Assembly (NCBI GenBank): GCA_033977485.1
Contig: CM066995.1
Span: 48,235,162 to 48,299,161 of the forward strand
DNA from: Hydrangea macrophylla
Lineage: Eukaryota > Streptophyta > Magnoliopsida > Cornales > Hydrangeaceae
DNA: 64,000 nt
Reading direction: 5' to 3'
The notes beneath the pieces were generated by a model, which worked only from the letters and a program-made list of their open reading frames with translations, was not told where the DNA came from and made no database searches. Both the position numbers and the translations under genes were made by a program. Below, piece by piece: positions 21,401-32,447 of the stretch. Numbering within the stretch: the first letter of the stretch is position 1; the number at the start of each line of letters is the position of its first letter.

Positions 21401-22093
21401 ATAGTAAGGAATTGTAAACCAAGTTTTGGAACTAAATTGGTAAAAAAATTTTGAAATTTCTCTCCTATTTAGCTGTTATCAAGCAATGACATATTCATAT
21501 TCATCTCATCCCATTATGACTTAAGTTCACGCGTTTTTCTAGCTTCACTAAGAGGAATGCATTTGTTAACCATTCTAGTATCCAAATCATTTGCACATGT
21601 TAAGAGCTATGCAGAAAACTGAAAATTGAGTTAATATGACTTTTATGCTTCAAGGAATAACTAGTGGAAACTAACAACCCTTAGTGAGCTTTTGAACCCA
21701 ATCTTCAATTCTGAGGGAATTGTCACATTAATTCGAATTGTTTTTTCTTGAATATACTTTAAATTCGTTGGATAGTCTCAAAATTCTTCATTTAGGCTGT
21801 TTATTAGAGGAGAACGTTCAGGATTTACCAATTAAAACTCAATGAACACTGAAGTGCTAAAACTAAGAAGTTAAGAAAATGATTTAAGCCTTCGTTATTC
21901 ATTCCTTATTCTTTCTTTTCATATACCTGTATCAACATCCAAGAATCTCTTGACCCCACAATGATTAAATATCGCCAATATGGAAGCCTAACCTTTCGTC
22001 TGATACTTTAACCTCTATAAACTCGATTGCACGGCTGATGTGATTAAAATTGTTGAAGTATTTGACAAGAAGGGAGTAGTTGTGGGAAGCAGG

Positions 22094-22130
<37 letters not shown>

Positions 22131-23278
22131 GTAAAGAGAAATAAATATATATGAAAATAGAGGATGGTTGGAATGAAGAAGAAATAAATACAATCAAATG
22201 CCAAGGATGTGCAATTTCTTACCTCTCTTATCTTTATCTCACTAAATAAAGGCCGAATTGTCTAAGCCTTAATGATTCTTGACGACGTAGTTTGAATATG
22301 AAAGTGTAAGTTGAGTTATCCACGGTATTTCGCTCCTCTAGTAAGTAGTATTCCTTTCATGAGACTATATTACTCTAAATGTTCGTCCTTTATCGAGTTC
22401 GGTGTGAAACACTAGTAGCCAGAATATCACTCTTATTAAAGTTTTCACACAATGAGCGATCATTTCTAAACAAGTTTCTGTGAGATGTTCATTTTTGAGT
22501 GCAAACCAATGTGAGAATCGAGTTGAAACTACGCGTTCCAAGAGTATGATAGTCTAAACAATTCTAAATAAAGTTGGATGCATAGCTGTTGACCTCACAC
22601 ACACGGACACATGAATGTAACGCATATGTATATTTATCTTGGTGACATGAGGAACATGTGGATTTCTTCATGGTTTGTATGGGGTTGATATGTTATGTGG
22701 AGCTAAATTGATAGCCGAATGGGAAAGAATGTTTATAAGTTTTCCTATATCTTTTTGAGCTTAAAATTTAGAATTTTGTGGGTAGATTCACTGCAAACCC
22801 TCACGAGACAACACTCGTCCACTGGGGAAACCTAGGGGTTTAACGGCTTGTTGCATTTGCTAAATGCAACCGTGATTCCTACGAAAGTGAGTTAGGAAGT
22901 TTCTTTCATTTTACTAGATTAGTTGCTTTAGTCTTATTTTTGTTATTTTAGTCGTTGTAGTATTAGTAAGCTTGTTTTATTTTCGCTTTATTGCTAGGGA
23001 CTAGCAAATCGCTAGTTGGGGGTTGTGACAAGAGGGGGTATTTGTAAAATACAACCGCGTTAAAAGAGGAAAATACACTCAAAAAGTCTACAATTCCCCT
23101 ATTTATCTGCAGTTTGAATTACAATACCAGTTTCTACACAAATTGATTAAACTATGATAAGTGGTATTGTTTTAGTGATTATTTGTGCAGATTACTGCTG
23201 TCGTGTACAAGATTGAAGAATGTTGATAAAAGGAAGTGCTTAGTCTAGATGAAGACAACTCAAAGCTAAAAAACAGGG

Positions 23279-23390
23279 TTCGAGCGATCGAACAATGTTC
23301 GAGCGATCGACGTTTCGATCGATCGAGTGGAGTTCAAGCGCTCGCAGTTTCTGGAAGTTCAATCGATCGAGAGTTTCTCGAGCGATCGAA
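23279..23390. repeat. Athila LTR palindrome array 1 (six units)
   Basis: Variants of the palindrome TTCGATCGATCGAA start at 23279, 23298, 23314, 23333, 23358 and 23377. Steps are 19, 16, 19, 25 and 19. In the 3' LTR (36309-36416) one GATC has been lost, shortening one step by 4 bp. Confidence 0.9.
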
Positions 23391-23459
23391 CATGCCTTTT
23401 ATCAGATTATATGCGCACGCAGTGGAAACGGGTTTTTAACCCTAGCATTAGGTTTAGGC

Positions 23460-23468
23460 TATATATAA
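23460..23468 (+). promoter_or_regulatory. Putative Athila LTR TATA box
   Basis: TATATATAA lies 70 bp after palindrome array 1 in both LTRs (36486-36494 in the 3' LTR). Confidence 0.6.
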
Positions 23469-23885
23469 TCGTTTTGTTTACGTCCCAGGAGGACGCACAT
23501 ACTTTGTTTCATCAGTTTTCCATAGAGAGTAGAGAGTTTTATCTTATTTTGTAGGTTTTTATCAAGGATTTCATTGTAGCTTGGATTTCGTAAGGTTTAA
23601 TAGTAGTTGCTCTTCTCCAGGTTACTTTGTTTTATTTTGTTTACATTCTGCACTTATTTATTCATAGTATAATCTTCCATATTGTAGTATTACATGCTAG
23701 ATGAGTTAAAATCATTGATTTTCATAGTTTTCATGAAAAACTCGCAAACAAACATGACTTTAATGAACCTTTACGTTAAAAATAAATCTGAGACTTCCCA
23801 GATCATGTCTGAGTAGTCCGGGGTTGGGAAATCACGATGAAACTGTGATTTCAGGCCTCTGCCATGCAGTATTTTTATTCCTGTG

Positions 23886-24006
23886 TTCGATCGATCGAAT
23901 GTAGTTCGATCGATCGGACTATAGACATAGTCGAGCGATCGAAGATATTTCGATCGATCTAGAGATGAAGAAAGTCGATCGATCGAAAGAGCGTCGATCG
24001 ATCGAG
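23886..24006. repeat. Athila LTR palindrome array 2 (six units, 19/25 alternation)
   Basis: Units start at 23886, 23905, 23930, 23949, 23974 and 23993, with exact 19, 25, 19, 25, 19 steps. The 3' LTR copy is at 36912-37032 with the same steps. Confidence 0.93.
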
Positions 24007-24673
24007 ACCTCTGATTCTTGAGGACATCTAATACAGTATTCCAAGACTTTTTGCTTTACTGATTCGTTATCAAACTGTCCCCAAATGCTCAGTTTGTCAA
24101 AACAGTCTTTAAAAATTAAGCCTTAAGGCATTTTCTTTCAATATATTTTGCAAACCACCCTCAATGCTAACACCATTGTAGGTGCGAGTCTTAACTATTG
24201 AATTAAACCACCTTTGTGTATTTCGAACTTAATTGTGATGATATAGTCCCGGTCATGAAAGGACTATTGATTCTATATCCTTAGAGAAGTACGGGATACT
24301 GTAGAAGTTGCCCTCCGTTGAGCTTAATTGCATTTTCATGGTAGATGGCTGAGTCATAGTGGATTTGCGTGATCCCAACACTTTCTTTTATCAAGAAAAA
24401 CCGTTTTCAAATCTCGCTTTAGTTAAATAGTTAATCAATAGTTAATTTAATTTAGTTGTTTTTAAGTTTAGTAGTTGTTAATTATAGAACTTTGTGTTCT
24501 ACACTTTTCTTAAAATATTGAATTTTTCTTTTCTTTTAGAGTCTAATCTAAGTAATTTAATTCTTATCCTTCCCTATGGGATCGACCTGGTCTTACCAGT
24601 TACTACTTGCACGTCTACCTACACTTGGGTATAGCACATAAGCGCACACAGAAAAATATTCGTGTCAAGTTTT

Positions 24674-24691
24674 TGGCGCCGTTGCCGGGGA
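24674..24691 (+). other. Athila primer binding site (tRNA-Asp)
   Basis: TGGCGCCGTTGCCGGGGA complements the 3' end of plant tRNA-Asp, the usual Athila primer. Confidence 0.93.
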
Positions 24692-24797
24692 AGGCGACGA
24701 TCAATTCCTTAGATTACCTCAATCTTTCCTGATCTATTTCTGTTTTCCTTTTTCTTTGAGTTCTATAGGTTTTCAATCTTCTTAGGTTCTCTCATTT

Positions 24798-26744
24798 ATG
24801 TCCGATAGTTCCGTCTACGGAATTTTTGGAAATCCTCTATATTCACCTAATTCTTCCAGTTCTAGTAACCCTGTCACCACTCCAACTGAATCAATGGATG
24901 ACGATCAGAGTGAACATGGTGAAAATGTTGTGGTACCAGTTGATGATTCACTGCAGCCGTTGTGCGATCTCATGCAACCAGAACACGTACCTACTCCTTC
25001 TTGCATTCTCATTCCCCCACATGCTGGCAAATTTCAATTTCGTAATGGGATGATTCAACTCTTTCCAACATTTCATGGGATGGAAAGCGAGAAGGCATAT
25101 CTACACGTTAAGGATTTCGAGGATGTTTGTAAAATATTCTCCCAAACTTGTCCTGTAGATGTGACACGCTTAATGTTATTTCCCTTCACCTTGAAGGATA
25201 ATGCAAAGGCGTGGTTACTCACCCTGAAACGAAATTCAATCTTCACATGGCATGCGATGAACACTGCGTTTTTGAAGAAATTCTTTCCACCTCGCATGAC
25301 CACAGAGCTAAAATGCCAAATAAGTTCATACAAGCAGAGGAGCAATGAAACTTTCACCCAAACTTTGGAGCGTTTCAAAGATTTGCTTCTATCATGTCCC
25401 CACCACGGATGTGAGAAATGGCGTACCATCAGTCACTTCTATGAAGGACTAAATGGTGAAACGAAAAAGTTGGTCGAAACTATGAGCTCTGGACCATTCC
25501 TTCGAAAGAACACTGAAGAGGCTGAAGCTCATTTCGAGTGGTTAGCTGAACATGCTCATGAATGGTCTAACTCTGAAGATACACCTCGAACTCAAATATC
25601 GAGTGTGGAAAATAAGAGTTTGTACCAATTAAAAAGTGAAGATCATCTGATGAACAAGTACGAAGAACTGGCGAAGAAGGTAGAAGAACTAGGGATGCGA
25701 GGAGAGAGCTCTAGGCAGGTGATGCCTGAGGAACCATGCGGCACATGCAACATGTTGGGACATATAACTCAATACTGTCCCAATGTGCCGTATTTTCAAG
25801 AGCAGGCCCCTATGGAGATGAATGCCATGCACGGTTTTCGAGGGGCGGGGAATTCCAACAATAACTTTCAAAGTAACAATAGATGGAATCACCCCGGGTT
25901 TGATTGGAGAAATAATGCGGGGACCTAAAATCAATATCAACAGCAGCCCTACAACAACAATAAATATCAAGGGCAAAACAATAGGCCGTCCCATCAATAC
26001 AATCAAAACAAAACCAATAACTATAACCAAGCTCAACCCTCCAATGCACCACAGACCAATACCTATGTGCCACCACACAAGAAGGTACAAGAAGAAGAGC
26101 CACTTGCTAATGGTAATCTAACGCAGCAACTCATACAGATGATGAGTAGAATGTCTGCCACATTAGAAAGGATAGATGCACGGCAAGAGGGTTCAGGAGG
26201 AACATTCCCTGCCCAACCACTTCCGAACCCCAAGGGACATAACAATGGTCCTAACAATCAAGAACATGCTAAAACCGTGACTACACTGAGAAGCGGAAGA
26301 ATCATAGAAAAAAGCATGCCTCTGTCTACACCCGAAGTGTACAAAGAGGAGGAAGTGGTGGAAAATGAACTTGAGCAACCATCTACTCAAGAGGAGGAGC
26401 CGTCTACTAATGACGAGGCAATAAAGGCAAACATTGAAACTCCTAGAGTAGAGGAAGAAGTTGAGCAAAGGCATGGAAAGGAGTCTGTTGAGGATGAACC
26501 ACCAAAATGCCCTTTTCCTGCACCTTATCCTCAACGGTTGAAGAAACCCAAGAATGAGATGAAGAATCAGGAGTTTCTAGAATTGTTTAAACAAGTCAAA
26601 ATAAACCTTCGACTCCTAAATGCTATCAAGCAAGTGCCGACCTATGCGAAGTATCTCAAAGATCTATGCACGGTCAAGAGGAGACAAAGCGTGAAGAAAC
26701 ATGCTTATGTCGCGTGCCAAGCAAGTGCGATCATTCAAAAATGA
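24798..26744 (+). pseudogene. Athila gag
   Basis: The frame from ATG 24798 holds the Athila capsid region (FHGMESEKAYLHVKDFEDVC, LKDNAKAWLLTL, SYKQRSNETFTQTLERFKDLL, HFYEGLNGETKKLVE). A Cys/His motif follows with CGTCNMLGHITQYC near 25738-25779. A TAA at 25926-25928 interrupts an Asn/Gln-rich region. The same frame then continues to 26744 through an acidic Glu-rich linker, a KCPFPAPYPQRLKK motif and an LLNAIKQVPTYAKYLKDLC block. It ends at an A-run where pol takes over in another frame. One stop and one single-base shift separate it from an intact gag-pol. Confidence 0.9.
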
Positions 26745-29700
26745 GTTGCCTCCAAAACTCAAAGACCCCGGTACACCTACTGTCTCATGTAGAATTGGGA
26801 ATCAAAGGATAGGTAATGCACTCCTCGATCTAGGAGCAAGCGTGAACTTGCTGCCATATTCAGTCTATAAACAGCTAGGGTTGGGTGAACTCAAACCCAC
26901 CCGGGTCGCTTTGCAATTGGCAGACAGATCTATGAAGTACCCTAGAGGGGTGTTAGAGGACGTCCTTGTTCAAATAGACTCTTTTGTATTTTCGGTTGAT
27001 TTCATGATATTGGACACAGAACCTGTGTCTAATCCTGGTGCACACATCACGGTTATCTTTGGACGTCCATTCCTCAACACTATTGATGCCACGATCAAGA
27101 TTAGGAGTGGTATCATGACTATCGTATTCGGGAACATGACATTGAATGTCAAAATTTTTTCTAATCCCCGACCCGAAGAATACGATGATGAGGAAGAAAT
27201 TCATTACATTGACACAGTCATTGAAGATGAAATTGACTTGGTCGACTACAAAGATCCTTTGGAAGTTTTGATGACTCAATTTGGCGATATCTATCAGCCT
27301 GCAGAGTCAACTCCATTGGATGCTGACCTGAACCAAACATGTCTTATGATGGATACGATAGAGGAGGATAGAGCAGAATGCATGTGGGTAATGCCATATG
27401 AACAATTGCCTCCTAAAACTAAGTTGGCAATGCCTTCTAGTTTTCAGTTTCCGGAGTTAGAATTAAAGGAGCTACCCAAAGAGCTAAAATACGCATTCCT
27501 AGGGACTGGAAAAACTTATCCTGTGATCATTTCATCTGCTTTAACTCGTGAACAGGAAGGTAAGCTATTGCAAATGCTGACAAAGCATAAGGATGCTATG
27601 GGATGGACGATTGCTGACCTCAAAGGCATAAGCCCATCCATATGCACTCATAAGATATATCTGGAGGAAGACGCTAGACCCTCAAGGCAAATGCAAAGGC
27701 GTCTGAATCCCAACATGCAAGAAGTAGTTAAAAAGGAAGTGCTCAAACTACTTGATGCTGGGATGATTTATCCAATATCTGATAGTCCTTGGGTTAGTCC
27801 AACCCAAGTGGTTCCAAAGAAAGCAGGCATAACGGTCATCCCGAAAAAAAATGGTGAATTGGTACCAACACGTGTCCCCACTGGATGGAGGATGTGTATT
27901 GACTATAGAAAGTTGAATACTGTGACCCGAAAAGACCATTTTCCTTTGCCATTCATGGATCAAATGCTAGAACGTGTGGCAGGTCACAAGTATTACTACT
28001 TTTTGGATGGATATAGTGGATATAATCAAATTGAAATTGCTCCTGAAGATCAGGAGAAAACCACATTTACTTGTCCATTTGGTACATTTACCTACCGTCG
28101 AATGCCGTTTGGCTTATGTAATGCACCGGCTACCTTTCAGCGGTGCATGCTAAGCATATTCAGTGACATGGTCGAAAACATCCTTGAAGTCTTCATGGAT
28201 GATTTTTCAGTGTTTGGCCATAGCTTTGAAGATTGCCTCAACAATCTCGAGCAGGTATTAATGCGATGCGAGGATAAACACCTAGTTTTGAATTGGGAAA
28301 AGTGTCACTTTATGGTGACCAAGGGAATAGTCCTCGACCACATAATCTCCGATGAAGGAATCCAAGTGGATAAGGCCAAAATCGACATAATCTCACATCT
28401 ACCTGTCCCCCGTACAGTGAGAGACATCCGTTCGTTCTTGGGGCATGCAGGATTTTATTGTCGGTTTATCCAGAACTTCAGTGCAATCTCTCGACCCTTT
28501 TGTCAACTTCTTGTCAAAGATACACCATTCGAGTGGTCAGAGAGTTGCCAAAAGTCCTTCGAGGATCTAAAAGAGCTCCTCACCTCCGCACCTATAATCC
28601 AGGCACCCGACTGGAGTTTGCCTTTCGAATTAATGTGCGATGCTAGTGATTACGCCATTGGGGCGGTCCTAGGCCAGAGAAAGGACAAAAAGCCATACGT
28701 GATATACTATGCCAGCCAAACTTTAAATGAAGCTCAAATGAATTATACAACTACTGAAAAGGAGCTACTGGATGTAGTATTCGCCTTGGATAAGTTTAGG
28801 TCTTATCTGATAGGTTCACCAATCGTCTGTTTCACAGATCACTCGGCCCTCAAGTATCTGCTGTCTAAGAAAGACGCTAAACAACGGCTCATTCGATGGA
28901 TACTCTTACTCCAAGAGTTTGATCTAACAATCAAAGATAAGAAAGGAGTAGAGAATGTGGTTGCAGACCATTTTTCACGGTTGACTTTTGTCGACAATAC
29001 TGAATCCCAATCCATTAAGGATGAGTTCCCGGACGAACAGCTACTGGCAGTAAGTAATCTGCCTTGGTATGCTGATATTGTGAACTACCTTGTCACGGGA
29101 GAAACACCGAATCATTGGTCAAAGCAAGACAAAAAACGGTTCCTCTCGTTCGCACGTCATTTCTTCTTTGATGACCCATATCTTTTCAAGTACTGTGCTG
29201 ATCAGGTCATCAGGCGCTGCGTCCCCAATGAGGATATGACCGTAATTTTAGCATCATGCCATTCTGAGGCATGCGGTGGCCACTTCGCGTCACAGAAGAC
29301 CGCACAAAATGTTCTACAAAGCGGTTTTTATTGGCCCACAATTTTCAAAGATGCATATTCCTTTTGCAAGACATGCCAACGCTGTCAAAAGATTGGAACT
29401 ATTTCTAAAAGGAATTCTATGCCTTTAACCCCTATCATCACAATTGAGATATTCGATTGTTGGGGCATATATTTTATGGGCCCATTTCCCAAGTCCAATA
29501 ACTGTGAATACATACTCCTTTCTGTAGAGTATGTGTCAAAATGGGTTAAAGCAATACCAACGAGATGTAATGACCACAGAACGGTCATATCTTTTCTAAG
29601 AGAGCATATCTTGTCTCGTTTTGGAACTCCGAAAGCTTTACTAAGTGACCAAGGTAAGCATTTCTGCAATAGGCCTTTGGAGTCACTTCTCAAAAAATAC

Positions 29701-30360
29701 GGAGTCCACCATAAAATCGCTCTTGCCTATCATCCACAGTCGAATGGGCAAGCGGAATTGGCTAACCGAGAAATCAAGCATATTCTCAAAAAGACGGTTA
29801 GCTCCAACCGAAAAGACTGGGCATACAAGCTGACCGACGCTTTATGGGCATACCGTACTGCTTACAAGACGAATCTAGGTATGTCCCCGTATAGACTGGT
29901 TTACGAGAAAGCTTGTCACCTCCCTGTTGAAATTGAACATAAAGCTTACTGGGCGACTCGCTCATTGAACTTTGATATTCAAGAGGGAGGTCAGTTACAC
30001 AAGCTCCAACTTGCAGAACTAGAAGAAATACGACGAGATGCATATGACTCTGCAAGGTTGTATAAGGAAAGGTTGAAGGCTCGCCACGATCGTACGATCT
30101 TTCGTAAATCATTTGAGCCGGGGCAGAAAGTTTTGCTGTATGACTCTCGCCTCCACCTTTTCCCAGGAAAGCTCCGTTCCCGTTGGACAGGCCCGTTCAT
30201 TGTAAAAACTGTCTTTCCACACGGGGCGGTTGAGCTTGTCAATCCCAAGAACGATGATTGTTTCAAGGTTAATGGCCAAAGGTTGAAACCGTTCTTGGAG
30301 AACTTCCAAACTGAAGTTGAGCACATCCAGCTGGATGAGCCCAACTATTCTCCCACTTAA
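26701..30360 (+). pseudogene. Athila pol polyprotein (protease-RT-RNase H-integrase), open but integrase-dead
   Basis: A 1219-codon open frame. Protease: [12 protein letters not shown] (Asp 43), the Athila variant of the active site. [17 protein letters not shown], catalytic FMDDFS (residues 498-503). RNase [39 protein letters not shown]. Integrase: a zinc-binding region with His pair and CKTCQRC, then the core. The first catalytic Asp is replaced by Tyr (residue 924, codon TAT at 29470-29472, in GIYFMGP). Asp 983 and Glu 1019, 35 residues apart, are kept. The C-terminus has the GPF and PKNDD blocks. The start is by frame fusion from gag via an A-run near 26737-26741, so the first ATG shown is not the true start. 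Length and order are normal for Athila. Confidence 0.9.
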
Positions 30361-30515
30361 AAGTCCAAAGGGGAGTTCCATATTATTGTTGTATTCTTTA
30401 TCTTTCCCTGCATTTTAGTTTCTCTCTTTTGTTTTTAAGTCTTTGTTCATTCTTTTGTGTTTGTGATCTTGTTCTAATCTGCTATACTTTGAACCACTCA
30501 ATTGCAGGTGCATAG

Positions 30516-31064
30516 ATGCGAGGTGATGATGCTCATTCTATCGGTTCATGGGCTGATTCGGAATGTCGTTGTGGCACCTGGACTGAGGGTGAACTCACAC
30601 CCTGCCCCTTGCTTCATCAAGACCCTGAAGCTCACGCTCTCATTGATGCTGCCCAAGGGTACATTCCATACCCACCGGCCCTCCTTGACATCAATCCATA
30701 TGAAAATATGGGATTTCAGGATGACGATGATGTGGATGAGGAAGAAGACCTGTACATGGGGAGAATGGTGGATGATGCACTCAAGGCACAATGGGAAAAT
30801 GATGATATATGGGAGCCATGGGAAGATCAGGATCTCCAGGATGTCGTCCTAGAACATCACACTGCAGTTTTTGTTTTTGTTGACGACTTCCTTGTTCCCG
30901 AGTTGGTCCCATACCGCTATGTGCACCTAAGCTTTCTGCTATTCAGGCTCCAATGCCCCTTACCAGCTAGTGCATTTTGGGAATCTATGCCAATAATGAG
31001 GTTGGAACTTAATCACATTTTCTTTGTATTTTGTTTCTGTTCCTTGTTTTTCTTTTCGTGTTAA
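30516..31064 (+). CDS. Athila downstream ORF A (182 aa, unknown)
   Basis: I recognise no domain. The frame starts 8 nt after an acceptor-like TTGCAG (30502-30507), which is preceded by a CTAAT branch-like motif about 30 nt upstream. Residues about 60-120 are very acidic (DDDDVDEEED). The last 30 residues are hydrophobic and Phe-rich; they may be read-through into an intron-like T-rich stretch rather than a membrane segment. It lies 155 bp after pol, where Athila elements carry extra frames. Confidence 0.45.
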   Translation: MRGDDAHSIGSWADSECRCGTWTEGELTPCPLLHQDPEAHALIDAAQGYIPYPPALLDINPYENMGFQDDDDVDEEEDLYMGRMVDDALKAQWENDDIWEPWEDQDLQDVVLEHHTAVFVFVDDFLVPELVPYRYVHLSFLLFRLQCPLPASAFWESMPIMRLELNHIFFVFCFCSLFFFSC

Positions 31065-31144
31065 TCCTTGTTTCTTGTGTTCCGTTATCTTAATATCGGT
31101 TTGTTTGTCCTTTTTTTTTTATTTCCTTTGTCAGGATTGTCACT

Positions 31145-31456
31145 ATGAATCCACCGTTCCCGCCGCTTTACCTTCCACATCAACTGCTTTATGGTTTTGG
31201 GCCCTACATAAGGCCCCCACACACTCTACCGCAACAGGATAGTCCGTTACGCAGTTACACACCTTTATCCTTGTCTCCATCTAGATCACCTCATGCATGG
31301 GCTTTCAATCCTTTAGAGACGCCAGACTTGCTCGCTGATATCCTTGCTGCTTTCCGACTGTTCTGGGAAAGGGAATCATCAAGTTTGGACTCCACTTTTG
31401 AAAATTCGGCGGATCATGAAGCGATTGTGGAAGAGGACATCTTCATGCTCGAATGA
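31145..31456 (+). CDS. Athila downstream ORF B (103 aa, unknown)
   Basis: This is a Pro/Leu/Ser-rich 103-codon frame with an acidic end. It starts 10 nt after an acceptor-like TTTGTCAG (31127-31134) that follows a run of ten T. I recognise no domain. It could be an exon of a spliced transcript together with ORF A or ORF C. Confidence 0.4.
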   Translation: MNPPFPPLYLPHQLLYGFGPYIRPPHTLPQQDSPLRSYTPLSLSPSRSPHAWAFNPLETPDLLADILAAFRLFWERESSSLDSTFENSADHEAIVEEDIFMLE

Positions 31457-31776
31457 TAGTGCCGCATTTGAATTGTTTCCATTTATTTCATCTTTCGGAG
31501 TGTAATCCTTGACAGAATTTTATTGGTTTTAGTTTTATTTTCGATTTTCTTTAGTTAAATAAGGTTTTAAATACCATTTGGGAGAATATTGTTGCACTAC
31601 GGATGCTATTAAAATGATTTATTTATATCAAATAGCAATTTTCTATTATAAGGAAGAGTTTTGGTTTACATGTCCTGGTTTTGAACTGTTTTTATTCTAT
31701 TCTGTTTGTCCAGAACATTGTTGGCTTGTTGGAGTTGCTAAATTTCTTAATTCAGGGTTATTACAAAATTTGGGTG

Positions 31777-31887
31777 TTCGATCGATCGAACTCATCTCGA
31801 TCGATCGACCGTATCAGATATTCGAGCGCTTGATGAGACTTCAATCGATTGAACGTTCGATCGATCGAACTCTCTCAATCGATCGAG
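31777..31887. repeat. Athila internal palindrome array 1 (six units)
   Basis: Units related to TTCGATCGATCGAA start at 31777, 31796, 31821, 31840, 31856 and 31874, with steps 19, 25, 19, 16 and 18. Confidence 0.88.
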
Positions 31888-32246
31888 ACTGGTATTAAAA
31901 CGAGGCGTCGTTCTGAAGTTTTATAAAATCTCATTTTGTCTCTCACACCCACTCGATCGCTCGAGAACAGAGATAGCATCCCACGAGTTTTGGCCTCCCT
32001 TACCTATATCTCGTGATTCACAGAGCTCCGGGTTCCCCTGATCATTAGTGGCAACGCGGGCAACCGTCACCTCGCACGTCTCTCGAGGTGAGGAACCACG
32101 TTACCCCTCGTTGTTCTTTTTTTTTCATTTGTGCATGGGGGTGCCCCCCAGTGGTTATTTAGACCTTTTTCTTTTAGTTTATATCTTGTTTTGTGTGTGT
32201 GATGGCTCTTTCTGTTCTCGAAAGTAGTCACCGCACATTCGCTGTG

Positions 32247-32367
32247 CTCGATCGATCGAGTTGGGTTCGATCGCTCGAACCCAGTCCTTGCTTAATCGAT
32301 CGACAGAGTCTCGAGCGATCGAACTCTGTCCTTTCTCAATCGATCGAACATTGTTCGATCGGTCGAA
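32247..32367. repeat. Athila internal palindrome array 2 (six units, 19/25 alternation)
   Basis: Units start at 32247, 32266, 32291, 32310, 32335 and 32354, with exact 19, 25, 19, 25, 19 steps, as in LTR array 2 although spacer sequences differ. Confidence 0.93.
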
Positions 32368-32447
32368 CACAAGCAGTTTCAGTTTCTTTTCTTCTCTTCC
32401 TTATTTTGATTTCTATTATGTATTTCATCTATTTTTAGGGACCCACA

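Larger units (their letters stand above)
21413..24667 (+). mobile_element. Athila 5' LTR (5'-truncated)
   Basis: It aligns with 34454-37694 with few differences, including a longer poly-A run (about 22094-22121). TATATATAA at 23460-23468 is a likely TATA box. A six-palindrome array ends 70 bp upstream of it and another starts 418 bp downstream. The end ATTCGTGTCA is followed after six bases by the primer site. Confidence 0.9.
31457..32447 (+). other. Athila internal control region upstream of env-like ORF
   Basis: No coding signal is seen in these 990 bp. They hold two six-palindrome arrays (31777-31887 and 32247-32367), a TATAAAA at 31922-31928 that lies 35 bp after the first array, one extra palindrome at about 31953, and an acceptor-like ATCTATTTTTAG (32427-32438). 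The arrangement array-TATA-array resembles the LTR, which suggests an internal promoter; this is inference. Confidence 0.5.

Noticed and set aside
21372..21412. Athila 5' LTR starting at TGTTGG (21373)
   Set aside because: The stretch still reads as Tat RNase H (EREETVQI), and the similarity to the 3' LTR begins only near 21413.
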